This document shows positions 8,753 to 15,915 of a stretch of DNA of 53,891 bases, piece after piece. Position 1 is the stretch's first letter, and each line of letters opens with the position of its first letter. A program made the position numbers and the translations under genes. Origin of the DNA: Anaerolineae bacterium (GTDB taxonomy: Bacteria; Chloroflexota; Anaerolineae; B4-G1; SLSP01); contig JAFGSL010000503.1 in NCBI GenBank assembly GCA_016934645.1, positions 1 to 53,891 of the forward strand, in the 5' to 3' direction. The notes under the pieces are model-generated. The model was not told the DNA's origin. It saw only the letters and a program-made list of their open reading frames with translations, and searched no databases.

Positions 8753-9571
8753 TCACCGTAACAAATCTTGCAATTCCGGCCATTTGAGAAAGCGGATAAA
8801 CCGCCCATAGACACCCGCACCGGTGCCGGGGCGAACAACAGCGGGATAGAGCGGCAGCGTCCAATCCAGCACGCGATCCAACGCGGCGGGGTCCAACAAG
8901 CAAACACGGCACACAGCCTCGCGCCGTTCCAGAGTGAGCAAGAAATCAATGCCCACTTCACCGCCCAGCGTTTGTCCCACCCAACCCAGCGCCAACAGCG
9001 CCAGTTCCGGCGGACAAAAGTACCGCCGGGTGAAAATATCGTTTTCGATGACGGGAGGAGTGAGGGCTTCCAACCATTTACGGACGCCGCGTATGCTCTT
9101 GGGGCTGAACGATGGATCGCTTTCAAAAGTCTCTTGAATCTGATTTCGGATTTCTTCGGCTATGACATTAGAAATCTTGCTTATATCTGCTCCGGGTTGT
9201 CGCCAAAGAAGATCAACGACTTGACGGTAACTCCACAGAACAGTTTTATCGAGAGGCCTTTCAGCTTGCCAACCAGAGTAAATGATATAATGAACAACAT
9301 CCGGTCTTGTCTCCGGCTTCAACTGGAGCATCCATAACGCTGCTTCAGACAAACCAATGCCCTTTACTTGATCCTTTTGTAATAACCCGCAATCGCTGGC
9401 GAAACTATTAATCTCAGCGCGCGACATCAGCCCGTGCTGTTGAGCAAAATCCAAAAGAGAAGCAACAGTATCGAATTCTGCTTGCTCGGCGTTGACTGCT
9501 TCGAGTAGTGGAATTAGAGTGCTAGGTTCGGCCTCTTGCGGGACGTGAAAAGTCAGATGCCGTTCAGCCAT
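8753..9571 (-). CDS. Unrecognised 272-aa protein of the defence island
   Basis: I do not recognise this family. The protein starts HLTFHVPQEAEPS, has a mostly helical first half with a short HTH-like stretch (FDTVASLLDFAQQHGLMSRAE), a Trp/Tyr-rich centre (HYIIYSGW, VLWSYRQVVDLLW), and a second half with CRVCLLDPAALDRVLDW. There is no signal peptide or membrane segment. It overlaps the TGT-like gene by 19 bases at its start and is followed after 10 bases by the small ATPase, so it is co-expressed with them. Its position suggests an adaptor or regulator between the modification enzyme and the ATPases, but that is only inference. Confidence 0.7.
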   Translation of the reverse strand: MAERHLTFHVPQEAEPSTLIPLLEAVNAEQAEFDTVASLLDFAQQHGLMSRAEINSFASDCGLLQKDQVKGIGLSEAALWMLQLKPETRPDVVHYIIYSGWQAERPLDKTVLWSYRQVVDLLWRQPGADISKISNVIAEEIRNQIQETFESDPSFSPKSIRGVRKWLEALTPPVIENDIFTRRYFCPPELALLALGWVGQTLGGEVGIDFLLTLERREAVCRVCLLDPAALDRVLDWTLPLYPAVVRPGTGAGVYGRFIRFLKWPELQDLLR

Positions 9572-10620
9572 TTTTGGTACTCCTCTCTATAACGTGGTGA
9601 TCCATTCCTGTAAATTCTTTCAATAGTATCACCAGCATCACTGTTAATCATATTTACAGATTGCTGAATGGCAATCAAATTATGCAAGGCGCGATGCATT
9701 TTATGGGCTTGTAGTTCATCAATGGAAGCGCAAAAAGGACAAGAGTGTCCGGTAAGTATTTTCAGCGTTTCAAATTCTTTAAATTGAATACCCTGTTGTA
9801 ATTCTGAGCCGCCATTACGATGTGAAATATTGTAGCCGCGTGTAAACGGCAAGTACACCTGTCCAAACCCGGCAGATTTTATCCATGCCGAAGAATCAAA
9901 AGAATCCGCTCCTGCTCCATAAATCATAGCAATCAAAGCCGGGGCTCCCAGACCAAAAAAATGTACCTTAACGCTATTTTTGTGCGCTATATCTACGACA
10001 TATCTAGCAAGATCCACTGCGCTATTTGTTGCAATATTGATTCCATTATTTTTCCCTATGGTACCGAAACTGCCAAACCCTATACGCTGAACCCCTAACT
10101 GCAAATAAGTCTTTAGACAAAGGTCAACTTGTTCATACGTGTGACCTTGTACTACTGCCAAAGCCCGACTTTGCAGATGATGAGGCATTTCTTGGTAGAA
10201 TAGTGCCGTGTAGTCTGCCGTATCTCTGATTTTTTGCCAAACGACTTGTTCACTATCTTGAGATGTGGGAACGTGATCAGGCAATGTATAAATATCAGCC
10301 CACGGATTTGCTTTGTAAAACTCTAGCAACGGATAATAGAGTTCCTGATAGGTTAGTTTCCCTACTTGAACGTAGTAACCACCGCTGTCGAACATAACAG
10401 TTGAACCATTATGCTCTTTTAAGTTTCGAACTAATTTCAATGACTCAGGCGACGCGAACAAGGGTGTGATAAGAATATGACGTAGCGGATTCATATCAAT
10501 CCGGTGCATATCAAGTAAACGGCGGATTTTACGAATATCACTTGGGCAAAGAGTCAGTGCAGTGAAAAAGTTTAACATTGGCAATTTCTTTTCGATCAAT
10601 AATACCAATCCGTTGATCAC
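9553..10620 (-). CDS. tRNA-guanine-transglycosylase-like protein, DpdA-like (putative DNA 7-deazaguanine inserter)
   Basis: A 355-aa TGT-superfamily protein. FDSGGYY (77-83) matches the DSGGFQ active-site motif, ADSFDSSAW (238-246) matches the G-x-D-x-FD nucleophile motif, and CPFC (294-297) followed by His residues at 306, 309 and 313 looks like the zinc site. TGTs swap guanine for queuine or preQ1 in tRNA; DpdA paralogues insert 7-deazaguanines into DNA. It is less like housekeeping Tgt than expected and sits in a defence operon, so a DpdA-like role is favoured. Its GTG start at 10620 overlaps the sigma gene stop as GTGA; an ATG at 10578 is an alternative. No preQ0 synthesis genes are present in the window. 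Confidence 0.7.
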   Translation of the reverse strand: MINGLVLLIEKKLPMLNFFTALTLCPSDIRKIRRLLDMHRIDMNPLRHILITPLFASPESLKLVRNLKEHNGSTVMFDSGGYYVQVGKLTYQELYYPLLEFYKANPWADIYTLPDHVPTSQDSEQVVWQKIRDTADYTALFYQEMPHHLQSRALAVVQGHTYEQVDLCLKTYLQLGVQRIGFGSFGTIGKNNGINIATNSAVDLARYVVDIAHKNSVKVHFFGLGAPALIAMIYGAGADSFDSSAWIKSAGFGQVYLPFTRGYNISHRNGGSELQQGIQFKEFETLKILTGHSCPFCASIDELQAHKMHRALHNLIAIQQSVNMINSDAGDTIERIYRNGSPRYREEYQKWLNGI

Positions 10621-13016
10621 TCAAATGAAAACTCGACGAAATCCCATTCATCTTCTGTCAGTGATTCGTCGACGGCGACGTCAATGTTCTCCGGTTGCCG
10701 CGCCCAACGAGTGGCGAGTGTGTCCCCTAGAGGTGTCAACTGATACCTCCCGCCATAGGATGACTTTTGCGCAGCGCCGATGCCGGCGAGCAAATTCAAC
10801 CGGTTAGTGACATCATCCAATTCCAATGGATGTGTCACCACAAATAATTGCACTAATTCGGTCACGCGGAGCGGTTGGTGGCGTTGCAAGAACCACCAAA
10901 ATTCAGGCATCGCCTGCAAGCGGCGTGAGAGCGTATCCAGGCAATACCCTCGCAATGTTGATAAGTCGGTAGTCGGCAAGGAGAGCGATAGAACCTGCTC
11001 GGTACCCTCGGTATAAAAAACATAGGGAATAGCTCCTACCAAATAATACGCCGAAAGCGCGCCTTGACAAACCCATCGCGGTTGCGGCCATGGCAGGCGA
11101 GACCACTCAGTCAATGTCCGTAAAAAGGTCATTATACCGCATGGTTTTTGCAGTATTTCACGAACAATCATCACGGACTCAAAAAATGCATTGGGCTGGT
11201 CGGGAGGATCAGGGAAAGGGGTGGGACAAAAGGGCAACACCGGTTCTGCTTCTGTGGTGCGCTGACATTCCCATTCTGCCAAGCTAAAAAAACCTTCGCC
11301 CAGGCGCACAAAAACGTCCTCATATTTCATCAACACCGCGTAGACGTAACTTTCGTCCATCTGCGATTCACCGGCAAGATCATTGACTTGCTCTGCAATG
11401 GCATTGTAATGAGCGGGTGTTTCCAAGACGCGCATTGCTGCTAAGACCTGGTCCTGACGTGTGCTGCCGCCTGGAACGCGGTAGGTATGCCAATCTCCAC
11501 CGGGTAACTGTGATAAGTAGTAATCAATTTGCTGGTATAAAGTCATTTCTGTGTCTTTGTTGCCTTGCTCAAAACTAAAATGTTCGTCCAAATAAGCGCC
11601 GATTGGCGACGGCAAAGGGCCAAAACATGCCGATTGCGCCGCAAAATCTACCGCGAATCCTTTTGCTCGCAAAATCTGCTTTAGTTTTGGCAATGTGCGC
11701 TTTTCGATCTGGCGGATACGTTCGCGTGTAAGGTCAAATTGCTGCCCTACTTCTTCTAGTGTACGTTCTTGCCCATCGTCAAGGCCGTAACGCAAACGCA
11801 TAACTTCGACATCGCGCGTATTTATCCTGAGACGTAGCACGTCGGGATCGCGTGCGCTTATCCTGCTGGCAGCATCGAACACTATTTGAACATTCTGCTG
11901 CCATTCTGATTGTTCATAACTTGTCCCAATGGCTCCTTCGGTTTCATAATCAGTAACACAATCAGCCAGGCTTACACCAACTTCATCCGTAATCCCTACT
12001 TGTTCACACAATGAAATGGGTAGCTCTAGATCAATAGGAATCAACGGTTGGCAATATTCAATCATGCGATAAGTCTTACGGCGCGCCTTAGCAGATGCCG
12101 AAGGTTTTTGGGCCGTTGATGATGGGGCTCCATCTTCTTCATCCTCTTCTATGTCGGCAGCGTCATTTATTGCACAAGAAGCCAAGACATCCTCTATTGT
12201 TTCTTTTTCTAGTTGCTTTTGCAGTGAACACACACGTTCGTGCATATGCACCGGTAACCGAATAGTGCGTCCATGGTCGGCTATTGCACGGCTGATGCCT
12301 TGCCAAATCCAACTGGAAGCAAACACTGCAAAGCGCGCTCCTTGGCGGTAGTCAAAACGCTCCGCGGCGCGCATCAATCCCAATACCCCATCTTGAACCA
12401 GATCCAGATAATCTACTCCTTGTCCTATATGATTGCGTGCAATCCGCAAAACATAGCGTAAATACCCATTGACCAGTGTGGCGTGGGCTTGATCGGCACG
12501 TTCTTCTACTGCCTGCCATATCTCCCCAAGCTGATAATACCTGATCCGATCAGTAAATTGTGGTATAGGTGGCAGTCTTTTCCTGCCTTCTGGAATATCT
12601 ACCAGATACTCAAGCATAGGCTCTGGCAATAGACATAATGACTCAGCAATATCATACGCTTCGTTGGTCAGCTCTGAACCAATGTTCTCAGGGAACATTG
12701 AGGTAGATTTGACAAATTGATGCAAGCTCGAACGTTGTAACCCATAAATGTTGCGGTAAGCTTCTAGAGCTTCGGCAATCCAGATTTCAAGTTTAGGGGT
12801 GACTATATCTGCTTTTCTGGCACATATAGCTTTAAGTTTGGAAAATCGTTTTCTTAAGTCGGCATAGATCACCGGTAGAGTGGCATCATTCGCTACACCA
12901 AGTGCTTCCCAAGTTTGAGGGGCCTTGATCTGAATACCTAACCAGAGTTCTTGCGAAAAGTTGGTCAGGATGGGTATCTGCGCGATATCCGAGAACAATA
13001 GACCGAGCGTATCCAT
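10617..13016 (-). CDS. Large sigma70-like protein with C-terminal winged-helix extensions
   Basis: A 799-aa protein. Residues about 182-265 are a complete group-1-like sigma2 domain (LDLVQDGVLGLMRAAERFDY, then SSWIWQGISRAIAD and TIRLPVHMHE), and 400-452 are sigma4 (VMRLRYGLDDG, TLEEVGQQFDLTRERIRQIE). Between them is an acidic linker. About 520-590 resembles a HARE-HTH-type winged helix (HYNAIAEQVNDL), and the C-terminus has another winged-helix-like stretch. Housekeeping sigma factors end soon after sigma4, so about 350 extra residues are exceptional. It heads the operon with a probable promoter just upstream and overlaps the TGT-like gene by 4 bases. It may direct transcription of the system or have been repurposed to sense foreign DNA or transcription. 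Confidence 0.8.
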   Translation of the reverse strand: MDTLGLLFSDIAQIPILTNFSQELWLGIQIKAPQTWEALGVANDATLPVIYADLRKRFSKLKAICARKADIVTPKLEIWIAEALEAYRNIYGLQRSSLHQFVKSTSMFPENIGSELTNEAYDIAESLCLLPEPMLEYLVDIPEGRKRLPPIPQFTDRIRYYQLGEIWQAVEERADQAHATLVNGYLRYVLRIARNHIGQGVDYLDLVQDGVLGLMRAAERFDYRQGARFAVFASSWIWQGISRAIADHGRTIRLPVHMHERVCSLQKQLEKETIEDVLASCAINDAADIEEDEEDGAPSSTAQKPSASAKARRKTYRMIEYCQPLIPIDLELPISLCEQVGITDEVGVSLADCVTDYETEGAIGTSYEQSEWQQNVQIVFDAASRISARDPDVLRLRINTRDVEVMRLRYGLDDGQERTLEEVGQQFDLTRERIRQIEKRTLPKLKQILRAKGFAVDFAAQSACFGPLPSPIGAYLDEHFSFEQGNKDTEMTLYQQIDYYLSQLPGGDWHTYRVPGGSTRQDQVLAAMRVLETPAHYNAIAEQVNDLAGESQMDESYVYAVLMKYEDVFVRLGEGFFSLAEWECQRTTEAEPVLPFCPTPFPDPPDQPNAFFESVMIVREILQKPCGIMTFLRTLTEWSRLPWPQPRWVCQGALSAYYLVGAIPYVFYTEGTEQVLSLSLPTTDLSTLRGYCLDTLSRRLQAMPEFWWFLQRHQPLRVTELVQLFVVTHPLELDDVTNRLNLLAGIGAAQKSSYGGRYQLTPLGDTLATRWARQPENIDVAVDESLTEDEWDFVEFSFE

Positions 13017-13017
13017 A

Positions 13018-13052
13018 GTTCAGATTATGATATACTCGTTTGTAAAGGATAC
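13018..13052 (-). promoter_or_regulatory. Candidate promoter of the defence operon
   Basis: On the minus strand TTGTAT, a 16-nt spacer and TATCAT precede the sigma-like gene; the -10 is only 10 nt from the ATG, implying a leaderless or nearly leaderless transcript. The hexamers GTATCC and GGATAC (13047-13052 and 13009-13014 on the plus strand) flank the region as an inverted repeat, a possible operator that could equally be chance. Confidence 0.35.
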
Positions 13053-13077
13053 AAAACCAGCAATTCCACATCTGAAA

Positions 13078-13102
13078 CAAAAAAAACGCCCCAGCGGGCG
13101 TT
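13078..13102 (-). terminator. Rho-independent terminator after the PAP2 gene
   Basis: On the minus strand a 7-bp stem (AACGCCC with GGGCGTT) and a 4-nt loop is followed by an uninterrupted run of T residues. It ends the PAP2/AbiE transcription unit and insulates the island operon from it. Confidence 0.85.
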
Positions 13103-13140
13103 ATTAATTGGATTCCAGACATAGCTATAGAATCCCACCC

Positions 13141-13659
13141 TCACAAAACCGCCAACATCACCACCCCCACGCCCGCACCGATAAGCCCTCCCGCCACCAC
13201 GTCGCTGGCGTAGTGCAGGCCCAGCGCCACGCGGCTCAGGCCCACACACAGCCCCCACAGGAGCAAGACAAACGCGCCCCAGAGCGGGAGCAGGCCCGCC
13301 AGTACCACCCACAGACCACCAACGCGCACGGCGTGACCGGAAGGGAACGAGTGCTGGTCGATCTTCAGGTAGAAAAGGCCCTGTTCCCCTTCCGGGCGAG
13401 GGCGGCGGACAAAGTATTTGAGCACGGTGCTGACCACCCACGTGAGCGCCGTGATGAGCAGGATGCGCTCCCCAGCCCTGGCCCAGGTAGCGATACCGAA
13501 GCGCCAGAGCAAGACCCCCAGGAAGACCCACACCAGACTGTCGCCGGAGTGCGCGAGGCCCGTCGCCAGCGCGCGAACAAACGGACCGCGAACCAGCGTC
13601 ATGGCGCGCGCTGTGAGCGCGTGGTCGCGTTCGAGCCAGGATTGCCAACGCATACTCAT
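13141..13659 (-). CDS. PAP2-family membrane phosphatase
   Basis: A 172-aa integral membrane protein with all three PAP2 phosphatase motifs: KYFVRRPRP, SFPSGH, and SRVALGLHYASDVVAG, containing the catalytic His residues. Several hydrophobic segments surround them. PAP2 enzymes dephosphorylate lipid phosphates such as undecaprenyl pyrophosphate or phosphatidic acid at the outer face of the membrane. Its ATG at 13659 overlaps the end of the nucleotidyltransferase gene (ATGA), and a strong terminator follows. The substrate cannot be told from the sequence; a link to the adjacent nucleotidyltransferase in polar-lipid or envelope synthesis is possible. Confidence 0.88.
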   Translation of the reverse strand: MSMRWQSWLERDHALTARAMTLVRGPFVRALATGLAHSGDSLVWVFLGVLLWRFGIATWARAGERILLITALTWVVSTVLKYFVRRPRPEGEQGLFYLKIDQHSFPSGHAVRVGGLWVVLAGLLPLWGAFVLLLWGLCVGLSRVALGLHYASDVVAGGLIGAGVGVVMLAVL

Positions 13660-14423
13660 TGCGCCAATGCCCGGCGGCAGATCTCCAACTGGAACGGTTT
13701 GTCGGCGTCCATGCCCATTTCGGCATCATCCACGGGCAACGCGCGCACGTTCAGGCTGAACTTTTCGAGTGCAAGCCGTTCCACCTCCGCCAGGCTCAAG
13801 CGATGCGCCAACAGTTTGATGAAAAAGACAGGGCCGAGACGCGCCGCCTGTTTAAGCGCGTTTTTGCGGCTGTCGAGCAGATCGTCCCACAAACCCCGGT
13901 GCTTGTGGCCGATGTGCGGCGCGACAACGTGAATATCCCCGGCGGCGAAGTCCCCATCGCTAAAGTGAACGTAACTGCGCCGCGAACCGGGGAAACGCCG
14001 CTCCATCTTCTCACGCGACACGATAGTGTGATAGATATCCACTGCCGGATCCGCACACTGCGCGAGGAGACGTTCCACCATCGCGCCGGTCAGCATCGGA
14101 ATATCGGAACTGCTGATCAAGACCTGTCGCGTCTGCGGATTGCGCTCCAACACCCAATCGATGCCGCCGAGGATGTTCTTCAGCATCGAGCCTTGATCGG
14201 GTAAATCGTAAGCGATTTTAGGAGATGCCAGGGCCGCTGCATCCACTGGCCCCACTACCACGATATCACGCACGCTCGGCGCCTCGTCGAGCGCGTCCAG
14301 CACCCATTGGACCATCGGCTTGCCGCCCACATCGAGCAGCGCCTTCGGTTGTCCCTGGGTGTATGCGTAAAGCAAATCTTCTTCTTGCGGCACGCCGCCA
14401 GCCATCAGGATACAGTCAATCAC
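13656..14423 (-). CDS. MobA-like NTP transferase family protein
   Basis: A 255-aa protein with the nucleotidyltransferase start ILMAGGVPQEED, then QPKALLDVGGKPMVQWVLDAL, which carries the PKAL-(D/V) substrate-binding pattern of sugar or cofactor nucleotidyltransferases, and SSSDIPML with the metal-binding Asp. The Gly-rich loop lacks the usual GxGxRL, so it is a divergent member. The reaction would be transfer of a nucleotide to a phosphorylated or alcohol substrate, not identifiable here. Overlaps of 8 bases with abiEii upstream and 4 bases with the PAP2 gene downstream place it in one operon with an AbiE pair, an odd combination. Confidence 0.75.
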   Translation of the reverse strand: MIDCILMAGGVPQEEDLLYAYTQGQPKALLDVGGKPMVQWVLDALDEAPSVRDIVVVGPVDAAALASPKIAYDLPDQGSMLKNILGGIDWVLERNPQTRQVLISSSDIPMLTGAMVERLLAQCADPAVDIYHTIVSREKMERRFPGSRRSYVHFSDGDFAAGDIHVVAPHIGHKHRGLWDDLLDSRKNALKQAARLGPVFFIKLLAHRLSLAEVERLALEKFSLNVRALPVDDAEMGMDADKPFQLEICRRALAQ

Positions 14424-15231
14424 GAGAATCTCCTAACATCTTCAAGATATTCTCTCGCGTCAACAACGCGAGATCGGTTTCCTTTTCCACAAAAGGCCGC
14501 ACATCGGCCAAAACGTGTTCCCACGCGAGTTGTACCAATCGATCCCTGAGCATCGCTCGCCAGGTGTCCGGCGTCGGTGTGCGACCGGTCCAGCCCGTTT
14601 GTTCAAGGGCATTGTTGAGCAAAATCAGGTTTGGCTCTGGCCAGTCAGGATCGCTGAGATACCAAAAAAGATCGTCAAGGTCCCGGCCCTTGACATACGG
14701 ACGTTGCAAGAGAGCGTGAATTTTGCCGGCCAATAACGAGGGGCGATCATGGTGTTGAAGATGCAGCGGAACGTAGCGCCGCAAGATCGTGGTAACTAAT
14801 CCGGCCCCCTGCGGCGGATTGGTATCCACTTCAAGCTTGACCGCCAAGACTTGATCTGTGTGTGGCGACAATGCCAATTCGTAAAGCAAACCCACAAAGC
14901 GAATGAAAGCACTGTGAACAGTTTTCTGATCGCTGACCTTGATCTGAACAGTATAACCTTCGGCCATAAACTCGGCCTGAATGGCCTTGAGATAAGCGCG
15001 AAAGTCATACAACGATGGGGAGTGCTCCAAAGCAAAGTCCAGATCCTCGGAGTAGCGAGGGATGGCATACAAGAAGCGGAGCGCCGTTCCTCCGTGAAAC
15101 GCCAGCGGCACCATCGCGCCGGATCGCTGCAATGTTCCCAAAATCCTGGCCTGCAAGTATTCACGCACCTGATTCTGTGCTTGCATGAGCGACGGAGCAT
15201 TTCGAACCAGATCGGTAAGCAGAGATTTCAT
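14416..15231 (-). CDS. AbiEii/AbiGii family nucleotidyltransferase toxin
   Basis: A 271-aa protein with the type IV toxin motif FHGGTALRFLYAIPRYSEDLDF: the GG(S/T)-x9-D-x-D nucleotidyltransferase pattern, followed by a conserved AGKIHALLQR-PYVKGRDLDDLFW region. AbiEii toxins are GTP-dependent nucleotidyltransferases that act on tRNA or other targets and give abortive infection or stability of mobile elements. It overlaps the antitoxin gene by 4 bases (ATGA at 15228-15231). Length matches the family. Confidence 0.88.
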   Translation of the reverse strand: MKSLLTDLVRNAPSLMQAQNQVREYLQARILGTLQRSGAMVPLAFHGGTALRFLYAIPRYSEDLDFALEHSPSLYDFRAYLKAIQAEFMAEGYTVQIKVSDQKTVHSAFIRFVGLLYELALSPHTDQVLAVKLEVDTNPPQGAGLVTTILRRYVPLHLQHHDRPSLLAGKIHALLQRPYVKGRDLDDLFWYLSDPDWPEPNLILLNNALEQTGWTGRTPTPDTWRAMLRDRLVQLAWEHVLADVRPFVEKETDLALLTRENILKMLGDSRD

Positions 15232-15869
15232 AACGTCTCGTATGCCTCGCTTTCAGCGTGTGCAAGTTCGGTGATATGTCGCGCCGCTCTGAGCAATTTA
15301 GGGCTTTGTCCGCGCATCGCCTGCCGGTGCAAAACGTCTGTATCCACTTGTGCGAGGTTCTGCAAGCGCAATTCACGGAGATATTCCGGCGCATCGCCGC
15401 CCGGTTGCAAATACACCAGGTCTAGCAGCGCCTTTTCCGGCCCGGCGACCATCGCAGTTTGCCCTACAGCAACAGCTTCGGTCCGATACCCGTAAAACAG
15501 TTCCGGCTTGATGTGACGGTACTCAAAACGCCCAAGCGGCGTTGCCCAATATCCAGTACGCGACGTTGTCACGCTGGTTACGGCAGGAACGTACTCTGGA
15601 ATGAGGCCATAGTAAGCCAAGGCGGATTGGCAACTGACGTAGGTCCCATGTGCAAGATGATTGGCGAGCACAAACGGGTGAGGGTTGGAACGTTGATAGG
15701 GCGGTGCCAACACGTATACACCACGCCGCAACTGATGCAGTTTCCCCGCCTTCGTCCACAACGAGAGTTGTTTACGCACCAAGTCAGGATCAACGTTCCC
15801 GGCAAGCAGAAGCCCCGTATCAAATACAGGTTCAGAACCAACAATGTGTAACAATTCTTCAAACTTCAT
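15228..15869 (-). CDS. AbiEi-type antitoxin and transcriptional autoregulator
   Basis: A 213-aa protein with an N-terminal winged helix (LVRKQLSLWTKAGKLHQLRRGVY) and the typical AbiEi middle region LANHLAHGTYVSCQSALAYYGL and a later GPEKALLDLVYLQ. AbiEi antitoxins counteract AbiEii without direct complex and repress their own operon by binding inverted repeats in the promoter. The sequence just upstream contains such a repeat (15876-15897). It starts the operon that also contains abiEii, the nucleotidyltransferase and PAP2 genes. Confidence 0.88.
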   Translation of the reverse strand: MKFEELLHIVGSEPVFDTGLLLAGNVDPDLVRKQLSLWTKAGKLHQLRRGVYVLAPPYQRSNPHPFVLANHLAHGTYVSCQSALAYYGLIPEYVPAVTSVTTSRTGYWATPLGRFEYRHIKPELFYGYRTEAVAVGQTAMVAGPEKALLDLVYLQPGGDAPEYLRELRLQNLAQVDTDVLHRQAMRGQSPKLLRAARHITELAHAESEAYETL

Positions 15870-15875
15870 ACGCTC

Positions 15876-15897
15876 AATTTACCACAAAAGGTAAATT
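15876..15897. promoter_or_regulatory. Perfect inverted repeat upstream of abiEi, likely AbiEi operator
   Basis: AATTTACC (15876-15883) and GGTAAATT (15890-15897) are perfect inverted copies around a 6-base spacer, 7-28 bases upstream of the antitoxin start. AbiEi proteins are known to bind inverted repeats over their own promoter, so this is the best operator candidate. Confidence 0.65.
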
Positions 15898-15915
15898 ATT
15901 GCAATAGTTTTCCGA

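Noticed and set aside
9553..10620. Calling this gene housekeeping tgt for tRNA queuosine
   Set aside because: It lacks the usual spacing of the zinc cysteines, and is locked in a defence operon; not excluded, but less likely.
641..13016. Calling the island a canonical BREX system
   Set aside because: No PglX methyltransferase, BrxA, BrxB, BrxL or Lon-like gene is present, and the TGT-like and sigma genes are not BREX components.
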